Assembly (NCBI RefSeq): GCF_032393985.1
Contig: NZ_CP135918.1
Coordinates: 2,914,001 to 2,978,000 of the forward strand
DNA length: 64,000 nt
Direction: 5' to 3'
Source: Fischerella sp. JS2
GTDB lineage: Bacteria; Cyanobacteriota; Cyanobacteriia; Cyanobacteriales; Nostocaceae
Under the pieces are notes generated by a model. The model was given only the letters and a program-made list of their open reading frames with translations. It had not been told where the DNA came from and made no database searches. This document shows, one piece after another, positions 27,577-37,237 of the stretch; the stretch's first letter is position 1, and every line of letters starts with the position of its first letter. The translations under genes and the position numbers were made by a program.

Positions 27577-28689
27577 ATGACAAAGTTGCGGGTAGGGTTG
27601 CTGTTTGGTGGTTGTTCCGGAGAACATGAGGTATCGATCACCTCAGCAAGAGCGATCGCAAAAGCATTGAGTTCAGGGCAAAATACCAGTAAGTATGAAA
27701 TCTTGCCTTTTTACATTCAAAAAGATGGACGCTGGTTGGCAGGAGATACACCGCAACAAGTCTTAGCTTCAGGAAAACCACTGTCATTGCCTAACTCTGA
27801 AACTGGTAATCAATTAGTTAGCGCTAGTTCCCAATCTCTCAGTCGTTGGCAATCTCCTCCACAAGTTGGGGAAGTCAATGTTTGGTTTCCGATTCTGCAT
27901 GGGCCCAACGGGGAAGATGGTACAGTGCAGGGTTTACTGACTTTAATGCAAGTGCCTTTTGTGGGTTCTGGAGTGTTAGGTTCAGCACTGGGAATGGATA
28001 AAATAGCTATGAAAATGGTTTTTGCCCAAGCTGGATTGCCACAAGTCAAATACAAAGCGGTGAACCGTTTCCAAATTTGGTCAAATCCTTGTGTTTTTCC
28101 CAAACTTTGTGATGACATTGAATTAACTTTGGGTTATCCCTGTTTCATCAAACCTGCAAATTTAGGTTCATCGGTGGGAATTGCCAAGGTGCGATCGCGT
28201 CAAGAATTAGAAGCAGCATTGGATAATGCAGCCAGTTATGATCGCCGCATCATTGTAGAAGCAGCAGTTGTTGCCAGAGAATTAGAATGTGCTGTTTTAG
28301 GAAACGATCAACCTAAAGCTTCAGTAGTAGGTGAAATTACCTATAAAAGTGAATTTTATGATTATGAAACTAAATATACAGAAGGTAAAGCAGATTTAAT
28401 TATTCCCGCAGCAGTGCCAAATGCTGTGACTCAGCAAATTCAGGAAATGGCTTTACAAGCTTTTGCGGCTGTTGACGCTGCGGGATTGGCAAGAGTAGAC
28501 TTTTTCTATGTAGAAGCAACAGGCGAAGTACTGATTAACGAGATTAACACCCTACCCGGCTTTACAGCCACAAGTATGTATCCCCTACTTTGGCAACACA
28601 GTGGTGTTTCATTCCCAGAACTAGTTGATCAATTAATTCAACTAGCTGTTGCAAGGTTCTCTCCTGTAGAAGTAGCAGGATCGAATTAG
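27577..28689 (+). CDS. ddl: D-alanine--D-alanine ligase
   Basis: 370 aa from the ATG at 27577, chosen over an upstream frame opening because GGAGG lies about 10 bp before it. It makes D-Ala-D-Ala for peptidoglycan stem peptides in the cytosol. The N-terminal [13 protein letters not shown], the ATP-grasp core ([19 protein letters not shown]) and the Mg/ATP site ([13 protein letters not shown]) are intact. Typical length for cyanobacterial Ddl. No mur genes adjoin. Confidence 0.96.
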   Translation: MTKLRVGLLFGGCSGEHEVSITSARAIAKALSSGQNTSKYEILPFYIQKDGRWLAGDTPQQVLASGKPLSLPNSETGNQLVSASSQSLSRWQSPPQVGEVNVWFPILHGPNGEDGTVQGLLTLMQVPFVGSGVLGSALGMDKIAMKMVFAQAGLPQVKYKAVNRFQIWSNPCVFPKLCDDIELTLGYPCFIKPANLGSSVGIAKVRSRQELEAALDNAASYDRRIIVEAAVVARELECAVLGNDQPKASVVGEITYKSEFYDYETKYTEGKADLIIPAAVPNAVTQQIQEMALQAFAAVDAAGLARVDFFYVEATGEVLINEINTLPGFTATSMYPLLWQHSGVSFPELVDQLIQLAVARFSPVEVAGSN

Positions 28690-28866
28690 TGGTTGTCTTA
28701 GTACTAATCAAGTAGTAAAAAATACTAAAGCTTAAGAATAATTCGGTTTGGGTAGTCTTATTCTTTATAAAAAGGCTACTTAAATCCGAAATTTTGTTAC
28801 GGATACGTGATCGCTCACTCCTCCAGTACAATTAATGACAAGAGGGGTACACATTTGAAAGTAGTC

Positions 28867-29517
28867 ATGGAAAATACTCAAGCTGTACAGCAGCCATTGG
28901 AGGCAAAAGCACCCGTAACTGAAGCTGTAAAAAGTGGATCTCAACTACAAACAAGCAAAAACTCTCTACTACATCTGTTAGTCCAACACCCTTGGTTACT
29001 ATTTGTTGGAGCATTACTGACTTTACTCAGTACTACTGCTATAGCTGTGTATAGTCTTGGTTATGTAGGACGTGTAGAGCGTGAAGAACCAGAATTCGTA
29101 CAACTTGAAGCAGAATCACCGATCACTATAACCCCTCAAACCACCAAAGTATCCAAGAGTCCCATATCCTTACAGATGATAGCAGCGATCGCTATGAGTT
29201 GCGCCAGTGGATGCTTTGTCGTTTTTCTCTGGCTCAACCGTCCGAAACAGCAAAAAGTTCAAACAAATCCTCATCGTCGCCCTCAATTACGCTGGAGACA
29301 ACGCCGTCAAGAGGCGCAAGAACCACTTCCTACCAATAATTTAGCAGTGTTTGTACCACCAGTACCGCAATCTTCTCAGACACCTCCAGAACCAGAAAAA
29401 CCCATAGTTACTGTTTTGCCGCCAGAAGCAGAATTTAATAAAGATGGTAAAGACTCTTTAGCAAGCATGATGGATATTCGTAAACAGACTTCTTTGTCTG
29501 CATTGTTGCGCGAGTAA
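28867..29517 (+). CDS. Hypothetical two-transmembrane protein
   Basis: 216 aa from the ATG at 28867 (a GTG at 28807 is in frame). Two membrane helices are visible: LLFVGALLTLLSTTAIAVYSL (about 40-62) and MIAAIAMSCASGCFVVFLWL (about 102-121). The loop between them is short and acidic. The C-terminal third is basic (RRPQLRWRQRRQEAQ) and then Pro-rich (PPVPQSSQTPPEPEKP). There is no enzymatic motif. A membrane anchor or cell-envelope role is plausible, but nothing specific can be claimed. Confidence 0.7.
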   Translation: MENTQAVQQPLEAKAPVTEAVKSGSQLQTSKNSLLHLLVQHPWLLFVGALLTLLSTTAIAVYSLGYVGRVEREEPEFVQLEAESPITITPQTTKVSKSPISLQMIAAIAMSCASGCFVVFLWLNRPKQQKVQTNPHRRPQLRWRQRRQEAQEPLPTNNLAVFVPPVPQSSQTPPEPEKPIVTVLPPEAEFNKDGKDSLASMMDIRKQTSLSALLRE

Positions 29518-30540
29518 ATTATTGGAATAGCCTTGAAAAAGTAAAAACAAATGCATAGAATCCCTATAAATAAATTTAGAGGATTTGATATGGATGCATT
29601 ATATCTTAACCTGCTTTTCATCCAGTCAAGAAATAAATTTTAAGAACTCATACCAATTTTGGATTTTAGATTTTGGATTAAAACCATTGATTAATTGGCT
29701 TAAGACTCCCTATGCCAATTTAAAAGAAATACAATTTTTCTCTTATATCCTTACATCCCTATACCGCCTGTGTTTCTTGAGAGATTAGGCATTTTTAATT
29801 GAAATAATTATTTAAATCAAATTCTTAATATTATTGCCATTCATATTAAATATTAAAGAGGAAGTTTCAATCATACCCCTTTATTAAAATTATGTGCATT
29901 TTCCATAAGATACTAAAAATCGAATTAAATAATTGCCATTCTGCCAAAACCAGATTTTTCATACATAAATTTATATTTAGCTACTACAAATACCGATGAT
30001 TATATATAGGGGCTATAGCTCATGAAGGGTCATACCACTCACCCTAGATATTAGCTAAAACTTAAAAAATTCAGGTAATTATCTAAACAATATAAAATTA
30101 GTAAATATCTTTTTTAGTCTTTATATAGGTAAGCATAAATAATGTTCAAGGAGTTACACAATTCTGGTAAAATTAGCATTTTTATGTGATTAATAGGTAT
30201 TTTTTCAACTTTTTTTTGAGGAGAAATACTTGCCAATCTGGCAACTAAGCTCCAATTTATTCAGCTAAATTAAATCCAAGATAAACGACTTCAAGGGTGT
30301 TGTTATCAGGGTGTACCACAATAAAATATCTTTTATGTGGTATACCTCTATTGAATTATTTGAAGGCAATTTTAAAATATATCTAAATATGATATATGTA
30401 ATAATTGCCTATTCAAATAAAAATAGTTTACACGTAATTAAATATTATTAGAGAGGATATTCTTGATAATTTATTAGTTGTTAAACATTGATTTTTTCCT
30501 AAGAATAAACAATAAACAACAAATACCCAATTAAATTTGA
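29518..30540. other. Gene-poor A/T-rich region
   Basis: No credible coding sequence; a 67-codon frame at 29585 is low-complexity and rejected. A hairpin lies at 30314-30342 (TACCAC-A-ATAAAA / TTTTAT-GTGGTA, loop TATC). Otherwise the region is A/T-rich without recognisable features. Confidence 0.5.
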
Positions 30541-30566
30541 CATTTACCGCACCAGGAAATTACATA
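30537..30566 (+). promoter_or_regulatory. Predicted promoter of candidate small RNA
   Basis: TTGACA (30537-30542) and TACATA (30561-30566) are spaced 18 bp apart, predicting a start near 30573, just before a stem-loop and 130 bp before a strong terminator. Confidence 0.4.
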
Positions 30567-30572
30567 TGTATT

Positions 30573-30700
30573 GGCGTTGTTGTTCCACACTTAGCCCCCT
30601 AAACAAATAACAACGCTTGTGCATATTCCTGTTCTCTTCAGTGGTAAATGTTTGGGTGGGAGTCAAAAGCGATTGGTATGCTGACTCCCACTCTTTTTTT
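30573..30700 (+). ncRNA. Candidate structured small RNA with intrinsic terminator
   Basis: From the predicted start, GCGTTGTT (30574-30581) pairs with AACAACGC (30609-30616) around a 27-nt loop containing CCACACTTAGCCCCC. A single-stranded-looking stretch follows, then a terminator: GTGGGAGTC (30656-30664) pairs with GACTCCCAC (30683-30691), followed by a T run to 30700. No coding frame ends here, so the terminator is unexplained otherwise. If transcription began upstream, CATTTACC, CAGGAA and ATATG could extend the first stem with GGTAAATG, TTCCTG and CATAT. I cannot match it to a known family. Confidence 0.4.
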
Positions 30701-30934
30701 ATGGGGTGATGGGGTGGTGGGGCAGTGGGGAGAGTCTGTAGACGCGCCTTCTTCGGCTTCCCGTAGGGTGGAGTGGGGCAGTGGGGAGATGGGGATGGGG
30801 AACTCACCGGCCCCCACTCCCTTGGAGGAGTGGGGATTAGGGGCAATGGGGGAAGTGGCGAATAACCACTAACCACTAATGTACAGACGCGATGTTCCTC
30901 GCGTCTCTACCCACTAACCACTAACCACTAACTA
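30701..30934. repeat. G-rich repeat block, dispersed hairpin element and CACTAAC tandem repeats
   Basis: GGGGTGGTGGGGCAG text is followed by a dispersed element at 30737-30771 (TGTAGACGCG...CTTCCCGTAGGGTGG), an AGACGCG...CGCGTCT hairpin (about 30884-30905), and CCACTAA heptamers (30910-30930). The Tn3 element is inserted directly into the end of these heptamers. Confidence 0.65.
30930..30934. repeat. Target-site duplication, left copy
   Basis: AACTA directly abuts the left transposon end and is identical to the right copy at 34962-34966. Five base pairs is the length typical of Tn3-family insertions. Confidence 0.85.
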
Positions 30935-30971
30935 GGCGAAAATAGAAGGTTCGTGTCATCAGGTGCAGCCT
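30935..30971 (+). repeat. Left terminal inverted repeat of the Tn3-family element
   Basis: GGCGAAAATAGAAGG... continuing to ...CAGGTGCAGCCT. It is complementary to 34925-34961 with only two mismatches in the first 36 positions. Confidence 0.9.
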
Positions 30972-31196
30972 GTGGCTAGAACACTTGATATATATGGATT
31001 CTAGCCTCTGAAGAACTTTTCTCTCTCAGATCCCTTTTTGCACATAATTCATAATTTTTCTAAATATATATTTTTTCAAGCATTTGACAAATAGTCTAAA
31101 ATCTGTATTGTTGATTAATTTCTCATAGTGCAACAATCTTTTCTCATACACTCGCTTGAGAAATACTCAGGCTTTCAAACGATGGGAAGAAGATGA

Positions 31197-34176
31197 ATGG
31201 TCAAGCCAAATTGGGATACAGAAGAATTAATTGAAAACTGGACACTTCTGCCAACGGAATTAGAATTAGTCAGAAACAAAGTCGGCGGTAATCAGATTGG
31301 ATTTGCTCTGTTATTAAAACATTTTCAGATTTTTACCTGTTTTCCTGACGAAAAATCGTCTATTCCCCAAATTATTATCTCTTACATAGCAAATCAACTT
31401 AAAATTCCTGAAAGCTCATACTCAGATTATGATTGGCAAGGACGAACCGCAAAAGTTTATCGTGTTGAAATTCGTCGTTTATTTAATTTTAGAGTAGCTA
31501 CCGTCCAAGATTCAGTAGAAATGAGCGACTGGCTCATTAAAGAAGTATTACCTCACGAACAAAAGTTTGAATCACTTGTTGAAAGTGTCTATCAAAGATG
31601 GAGAGAATTGCAAATCGAACCGCCCACATCAGGAAGGATTGAGCGTTTGATTCGTAGTGCTATCAGTCAGTATGAAAGTGAATTCTGCTATCATACACTT
31701 TCTGCGTTATCAAAAGAAAACCTGGCTGAAATTGATATTCTATTAATCACAGAACATTCTCTGAATGCAGAAGAAAAACAGGATTCTCTGAAGCTAAAAA
31801 CTTCCGAGTTTGCCTTTCTCAAAACAGATCCAGGGCCTGTGGGCTTAGAAAGTTTCTTAACTGAAATCGAAAAACTCAAACGGATTCGCAGTATTGGTTT
31901 ATCCCTTGACTTATTTAAAGGAATATCAACCAAACTAATTAAAACCTACCGTCATCGGGCAGCTACAGAAACTCCTTACCTTTTACGACAACATCCCCCA
32001 GCGATTCGCTATACTCTGATGGCAGCGTTTTGTGTTCAACGCGCTCAAGAGATTACTGATAATCTCATCGAATTACTAATGTCAATTATTCAACGAATTG
32101 GGACAAGAGCGGAAAGGCGTATCAACAAAGAATTAGTCTCCGACTTTAAAGAAGTAACCGGAAAAACTAATATTTTATTTCGCATTGCAGAAGTAGCTGT
32201 AGCTGAACCTTCGGGAGTTATTGAAAAAGTTATATATCCTGTAGTTTCTCAGAAAACTCTTAGAGATTTAGTGGCTGAATATAAAGCAACTGGTACAGCT
32301 TATCGTCAAAGAGTACATACTGTAATGCGTTCTTCTTTTGCTAGCCACTATCGACGGCTGATTCCGCAACTATTAGAAGTCTTAGAATTTTGTTCTAATA
32401 ATGACATTCATCGCCCTGTAATTCAGGCATTAGAACTACTAAAAAAATATGCTCAAAGTAAATCCCGATATTATGATAACGGAGAAACTATACCAATTGA
32501 TGGAGTCCTCAAAAGTGGTTGGAAAGAAATTCTCTTAGAAAAAGATTCTGATGGCAAAGATAGAATCAATCGAATTAACTACGAAATTAGCGTTTTACAA
32601 GCTCTGAGAGAAAGACTCAGTTGTAAAGAAATTTGGGTAGTAGGAGCATCTCGTTATGGTAATCCAGATCATGATTTACCTACTGATTTTGAACAACACC
32701 GTCAAGTTTACTATCAGGCTTTAAGCCTTCCATTAGATGTAGAAACCTTTATCTCAAGCTTACAAGAACAAATGGCACAGGGGCTAGAAAAATTAGATAA
32801 AGGAATGCCCAAGAACCAAGATGTTACTATTATCGGGAAGAAAGGTCAAAGTTTTATTAGACTTAGCCCTATAGACCCTGCGCCCGAACCCATTAATCTT
32901 AAACAACTCAAGGGAGAAATTAACAAAATTTGGGAGCATACCAGTCTTTTAGACATTCTCAAGGAAACGGATTTAAGAGTAGATTTTACCCGTAACTTCA
33001 CAAGTATGGGTGCAAGAGAGATTATAGACAGAGAAACACTACAAAAGCGATTATTACTGTGTCTTTATGGCATGGGAACTAATACTGGATTAAAGAGAAT
33101 TAATACAGGTATTAATGGCGAAAACTATCAAGATTTACTTTATGTACGTCGTCGGTATATCCACAAAGACCAGTTACGCAGTGCAATTGGTGATGTTATT
33201 AATGCTATTTTCTCTATTCGCTTACCTCATATTTGGGGAGAAGGAACTACTACCTGCGCCAGTGATAGCAAACATTTTGGCGCATGGGATCAGAATCTTC
33301 TAACCCAGTATCATCTCCGTTATGGGGGTCGAGGAGTCATGATTTATTGGCACGTCGAGAAAAAATCTACCTGTATTTATTCCCAACTCAAAACTTGTTC
33401 TAGTAGTGAGGTGGCGGCGATGATTGAAGGGGTTTTACGCCACTGTACTAATATGAATGTGCAGAAAAATTATGTTGATAGTCATGGTCAAAGTGAAGTG
33501 GCGTTTGCTTTTACTCACTTATTAGGATTTCAGTTAATGCCCAGATTGAAACGGATTAAGGTACAAAAGTTATATCGTCCTCACGTTGGACAAAGTGATG
33601 CTTACCCTAATCTACAACCGATTCTGACTCGCCCAATCAACTGGGATTTGATTCGTCAACAGTATGACCAGATGGTGAAGTTTACTACTGCTTTAAAGTT
33701 GGGAACGGCTGAAACAGAATCAATTCTCAAACGGTTTAGCAAAAATCCCTTTAAACATCCCACTTATCTGGCATTATTGGAATTAGGTCGAGTGATAAAA
33801 ACGATTTTCTTGTGTCAGTACCTTGACTCAGGAGAAGTCCGGCGAGAAGTTAATGAAGGATTAAATGTAGTGGAAAGATGGAATGGGGTTAATGATTTTA
33901 TCTTTTACGGTAAAGGTGGAGAGTTTGCTTCTAATCGCTTGGAAAGTCAGGAGTTATCGGTTTTATCTTTACACAAGAGTGCAGATATGTTTAGTCTATG
34001 TGAATACTTTGATGATTCAGAGTGTTCTGGAGCAGAAGCATTGGCAGCAAAAGTTAACTGAAGTCGATTTTAGAGCAATTACTCCTTTAATTTTCAGTCA
34101 TGTCAATCCTTATGGTACATTTAAGCTGGATCTCAACGAGAGAATTGCTGGTTTGACACAACAACTGGTTGCTTAA
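31197..34176 (+). pseudogene. tnpA: Tn3-family transposase TnpA (frameshifted near the 3' end)
   Basis: The first frame (31197-34061) gives 954 codons and covers almost all of TnpA. Catalytic acidic residues lie in [25 protein letters not shown] and the ERWNG region. At about 33975-33978 the frame is lost: frame one ends in an unrelated tail ([11 protein letters not shown]...). Another frame continues with the genuine family C-terminus ([14 protein letters not shown], then [13 protein letters not shown]) to a stop at 34176. A +1 insertion or 2-base loss in ACACAAGAG explains it. Full length would be about 990 aa, normal for TnpA. It overlaps the recombinase gene convergently by 4 bp. Confidence 0.9.
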
Positions 34177-34792
34177 TCTCTCCAAAACTTTTCAAATCTT
34201 TGAGGTGACATTTGAGTATAACGAACTGTGTGGTGTATATTCTTATGTCCTAAATAGTCTTGAATTGCTCTGGTATCATGACCTTGGGCAGCTAAATAGT
34301 AACACAAGCATGGCGCAGTTGATGGGGATGAACTGGTTCAGTAATTCCAGCACGCAAACCTGCTCGTGCAATAATGTGACGAACGGCTCTGGTTGATAGT
34401 GGAGCTTTGCGCTCGGACACAAAAACATAGGGAGTATCGGGATAATCCCGTTGCAGTTGGCGCAACGCTCTGAGTTCAGGAGCGCGTAACGGATGAACGG
34501 TATCATGCCCATGTTTAAGGCGATGAATGTCGATATGGCCCTCCGAAAAATCTATTTGTGACCACTTGAGTGCAATTAACTCAGCAGTCCGAAGTCCATG
34601 CCGGAACATAAGTAAAATCATCGCTGCATCCGGAGCCCCATGCCGACCGACAGAGCGCACCGCACTGATCATTGCTTCAACTTCCTTCGGTCGCAAATAT
34701 TCTCGTTCGCGTGCGGATGGGCGTTTTGCTGGTGGAGTCGAGTGGTTGGTTGACTTTGCCGAAAATGGAAGTTGAGTAGTGTGGGTAGACAT
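34173..34792 (-). pseudogene. Tyrosine recombinase / integrase (frameshifted)
   Basis: The open part is 166 codons (34292-34792). It has the first catalytic Arg (RHGLRTAELIALKW) and the H-x-x-R box (HPHQLRHAC), then meets a stop. In the next frame the expected continuation is intact: YYLAAQGHDTRAIQDYLGHK, then the nucleophile in TVRYTQMSP and a stop at 34173. Restoring one G (TGTG to TGTGG at about 34303) rebuilds RHACGYYLA, the usual sequence. It is therefore a one-base deletion that separates the Tyr nucleophile. The intact protein would be about 206 aa. Confidence 0.88.
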
Positions 34793-34924
34793 GGGTCAAA
34801 TCCTCATGTCTTGGCTGCTATCTCCATCATACTTTGCCTAAATTGAGACGAACTAGGCAAAGTTATCATTTGTATTTCTTATCAATTACCCCTAAAAAAT
34901 CGGTCATTTTTACAAAACTTTACA

Positions 34925-34961
34925 AGGCTGCACCTGGTGACACGAACCTTCTATTTTCACC
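34925..34961 (-). repeat. Right terminal inverted repeat of the Tn3-family element
   Basis: The reverse complement begins GGTGAAAATAGAAGG and ends CAGGTGCAGCCT, matching 30935-30971. Confidence 0.9.
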
Positions 34962-34966
34962 AACTA
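34962..34966. repeat. Target-site duplication, right copy
   Basis: AACTA, identical to 30930-30934. Its last three bases (34964-34966) are also the TAG stop of the hydrolase gene on the minus strand. Confidence 0.85.
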
Positions 34967-35899
34967 ACAGAATTGTGTATCCTGCAAAAATTCTAGGATT
35001 GCTGCATTTAGGACTTTGGAAGCACCAGTGGAAGCATCATGACAGCAGTTAGGCAGAATTTCTAACCTAGAATTAGGCAGGTGTTGATGCAATTTTTCTC
35101 CATGAGTAGCAGGAAACCAACTATCTTGTTTTCCCCATAGAATTAATGTCGGACAGTGGATAGAACTAAGATTATTTTGGATTTTACTCAACAAATTGGG
35201 TTTATTGGCTTTTAGGTTCTCAATTTCCTGTACTGCTATTTGTACCTCTTCGGCTACTTTGGTGAGAGTACCCCTGAGTTGAGTGTATGGATAAGTTATC
35301 CAGTAAACATCTTCCTGTGTTAAAACAGATGGATCAAACAGTACCCGACGCCGTTCTATTGCCATTACTTCTCTTACCAATGGAGCTAGTAAATTTGCTA
35401 AAGCTAATGTGTCGATCGCTTGTATAACTTCTAAAGGAGTTTGAGCAAGCAGTGACATGCCCCAATGGGGAAGACTTTCGGCAAAAATTGGTACATTTAC
35501 TACTACTAACCGTGCTATTAGTTGCGGATATTCTTGAGCTAAAGCCAGGGCAATTAATCCACCTAAAGATTCTGCCACAATTGCCACAGGCTCATCACTT
35601 AGTGATTGAATTATTCGCTCAAATTCTATGACTTGATGACCACTGTGTTCTCTGCGTAACAATGGTTTTTCGGAAAATCCATACCCTTTGGCATCAAAAC
35701 AAATTACCCGAAAGTATTTAGATAAAGGCTGAATACTGTGACGCCAATTATAACTCCAGCTACCCATGCCATGTAAAAAAAATATAGGTCTACCAGTACC
35801 TATTTCTCCATAAGCAATCTGTACAGGATAACCATGAGCATCAGAAATTGTAATACTTTGTCGCCCTTTGGGAAAAGTAACTTGCCACCAATCTTTCAT
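34964..35899 (-). CDS. Alpha/beta hydrolase
   Basis: 311 aa. It has the alpha/beta hydrolase fold with oxyanion-hole FLHGMGS (41-47), nucleophile elbow VAESLGG (Ser111; Ala replaces the first Gly of GxSxG), acid Asp259 (GKQDSWFP) and His287 (CCHDAS). It resembles the cyanobacterial esterase / haloperoxidase-like group, substrate unknown. There is no signal peptide, so it is cytosolic. The Tn3-family element inserted exactly at its stop codon; because the 5-bp duplication carries TAG, the protein is unchanged, but its native 3' end or terminator has been moved 4 kb away. Confidence 0.88.
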   Translation of the reverse strand: MKDWWQVTFPKGRQSITISDAHGYPVQIAYGEIGTGRPIFFLHGMGSWSYNWRHSIQPLSKYFRVICFDAKGYGFSEKPLLRREHSGHQVIEFERIIQSLSDEPVAIVAESLGGLIALALAQEYPQLIARLVVVNVPIFAESLPHWGMSLLAQTPLEVIQAIDTLALANLLAPLVREVMAIERRRVLFDPSVLTQEDVYWITYPYTQLRGTLTKVAEEVQIAVQEIENLKANKPNLLSKIQNNLSSIHCPTLILWGKQDSWFPATHGEKLHQHLPNSRLEILPNCCHDASTGASKVLNAAILEFLQDTQFC

Positions 35900-35918
35900 T
35901 CTTTTTGTAAAAACTCAT

Positions 35919-36425
35919 TTAACTACCGGTTAAGGCTCCCCACAGCAGTCTCATTATTATCACAGGCAATGCTACTAATACAATGGCAACAAACAGTAGT
36001 CCAATCAAAACTGCGAATACAAACCACTTATTAGCACTTTGATTTTGACTAGGAAACTTTAAATATTCTTCTAGCAGTCTGACATTACGCTCGTTTGCTG
36101 TCCAAGCAAAGTCAAACAAATCTCCCAATACTGGCGCAGCACCCACCAAACCATCAATGATGATATTAAACACCATTCTGCCTAAAGTTCTTGCTGGCAC
36201 ACCCAGGCGTGCTGATTCTAGGATAATGTAAGCAGAAAGCATGACACCTAAAAAATCACCACCAACGGGTATAAGTCCTAAAATTGGATCTAAACCAATG
36301 CCAACACTTGTTCCAGGAATAACGATGGCTTTATCTAGCAGGCGACTAAGCTGACGTAGACGCTTGAGAGTAGGTGCTTTAGCTTCAGGATCAATAGTGG
36401 AAAACCGACGAGATGGCTGAGACAT
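35919..36425 (-). CDS. DUF4112 domain membrane protein
   Basis: 168 aa from the ATG at 36425 (MSQPSRRFSTIDPEAK); upstream in-frame codons are not conserved-looking. The core LSRLLDKAIVIPGTSVGIGLDPILGLIPVGGDFLG is the hallmark of DUF4112. Two hydrophobic stretches follow, including a strong C-terminal helix (WFVFAVLIGLLFVAIVLVALPVIIM). Function unknown. It ends 20 bp before the hydrolase start and is probably co-transcribed with it. Confidence 0.85.
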   Translation of the reverse strand: MSQPSRRFSTIDPEAKAPTLKRLRQLSRLLDKAIVIPGTSVGIGLDPILGLIPVGGDFLGVMLSAYIILESARLGVPARTLGRMVFNIIIDGLVGAAPVLGDLFDFAWTANERNVRLLEEYLKFPSQNQSANKWFVFAVLIGLLFVAIVLVALPVIIMRLLWGALTGS

Positions 36426-36563
36426 GGAAGCGATCGCGTGTCTGTGATGAAATCCTAAACATTCTACTCCTCTACTGGGAGTTTGCAAGTATTTTTTGCT
36501 ATAAGTAACAATATTTACAAAAAAATTTGGTAGTTGGTAATTGCTAATTGGTATTTTTCTTCT

Positions 36564-36598
36564 CCATTACCCATTACCCATTACCCATTACCCATTAC
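36564..36598. repeat. Five tandem CCATTAC heptamers
   Basis: A perfect 7-bp short tandem repeat (CCATTAC x5) ends six bases before the ATG of the coiled-coil gene. It is therefore in the 5' untranslated region and could affect its translation or copy-number-dependent spacing. Confidence 0.85.
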
Positions 36599-36603
36599 AT
36601 CTT

Positions 36604-37074
36604 ATGAGTCAAGAATTAACACAGCAGTGGTTAACTGAAATTCAGACGCTAAAACAGCAAGTGGCACATTTGCAACAAGAACGGGATGCTGCTTGGGAAA
36701 GTGCACAAAAATGGCGGAAACTCTATAATACCGAAGCAGAACAACGTCGTACAGATACTCAACTCTCCAAACAGACGATCGCTTCCTTGCAAGCACAAAT
36801 TCAACGCTTGCAAGGTATTGAAGCAGCACAACTCAATGATGGTGCAGCGACAGCAGCTATTGTCCAAGAAATAGCCCAAATTAAATCAACAGAGGAATTA
36901 AAAGCGAAACTAGTTGCTGCCATCAAAGAACGCGATCGCCTACAACAGGCGTTGAAAAACGAACAAGATGAACACGCCCAAACTCGTAAAAGCCTAACTA
37001 CCGCCTTGGGTGATGCTATTGATAGCTTAACGCGCCAGCGTACAGAAACAGGAAAACAAACAGAGAAGATTTAA
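36604..37074 (+). CDS. Coiled-coil protein, function unknown
   Basis: 156 aa from the ATG at 36604; the frame upstream translates the CCATTAC repeat and is rejected. Almost the entire protein is predicted coiled coil by heptad pattern (LTEIQTLKQQVAHLQQERDA; LQAQIQRLQ; LKAKLVAAIKERDRLQQALK). No enzymatic motif or membrane segment. It could be a structural or scaffold protein of the cytoplasm; partners are not evident from neighbours. Confidence 0.75.
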   Translation: MSQELTQQWLTEIQTLKQQVAHLQQERDAAWESAQKWRKLYNTEAEQRRTDTQLSKQTIASLQAQIQRLQGIEAAQLNDGAATAAIVQEIAQIKSTEELKAKLVAAIKERDRLQQALKNEQDEHAQTRKSLTTALGDAIDSLTRQRTETGKQTEKI

Positions 37075-37237
37075 CTATTTCAGCGTAAGTTGTCCAATAG
37101 CCAAAATTCTGATTTTCAGATAGAGGCAATTCCTGAATTGCCTCTACAGCGTGTAGTTTAGCGTAAGTCCTAAACAAAGAATTGCATAAATACAAAGAAA
37201 GAATTGAAAATCCCACCTTTTAATTTAAAGATGAAAG

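Larger units (their letters stand above)
30935..34961. mobile_element. Tn3-family transposon with tyrosine recombinase (4,027 bp)
   Basis: It is bounded by terminal inverted repeats of about 37 bp (30935-30971 and 34925-34961), both starting GG[C/T]GAAAATAGAAGG and differing at only a few positions, and flanked by perfect 5-bp AACTA duplications. It encodes a Tn3-type DDE transposase and, convergently, a tyrosine site-specific recombinase that probably acts as cointegrate resolvase, as TnpI does in Tn4430-like elements. There are no cargo genes. Clean ends and duplications argue for recent arrival, yet both genes carry frameshifts, so it is probably non-autonomous now. Confidence 0.93.

Noticed and set aside
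29585-29788. 67-codon frame in the gene-poor region
   Set aside because: It contains translated spacer text (FWILDFGL) common in cyanobacterial intergenic repeats, with no ribosome-binding site and no homology.
30010-30050. GGGGCTATAGCTCATG, resembling the 5' half of a tRNA
   Set aside because: No matching acceptor 3' strand, anticodon arm or T arm follows, so it is chance similarity or a tiny remnant.
30544-30876. 110-codon minus-strand frame
   Set aside because: It reads through the candidate RNA terminator and G-rich repeats; Pro-rich low complexity.
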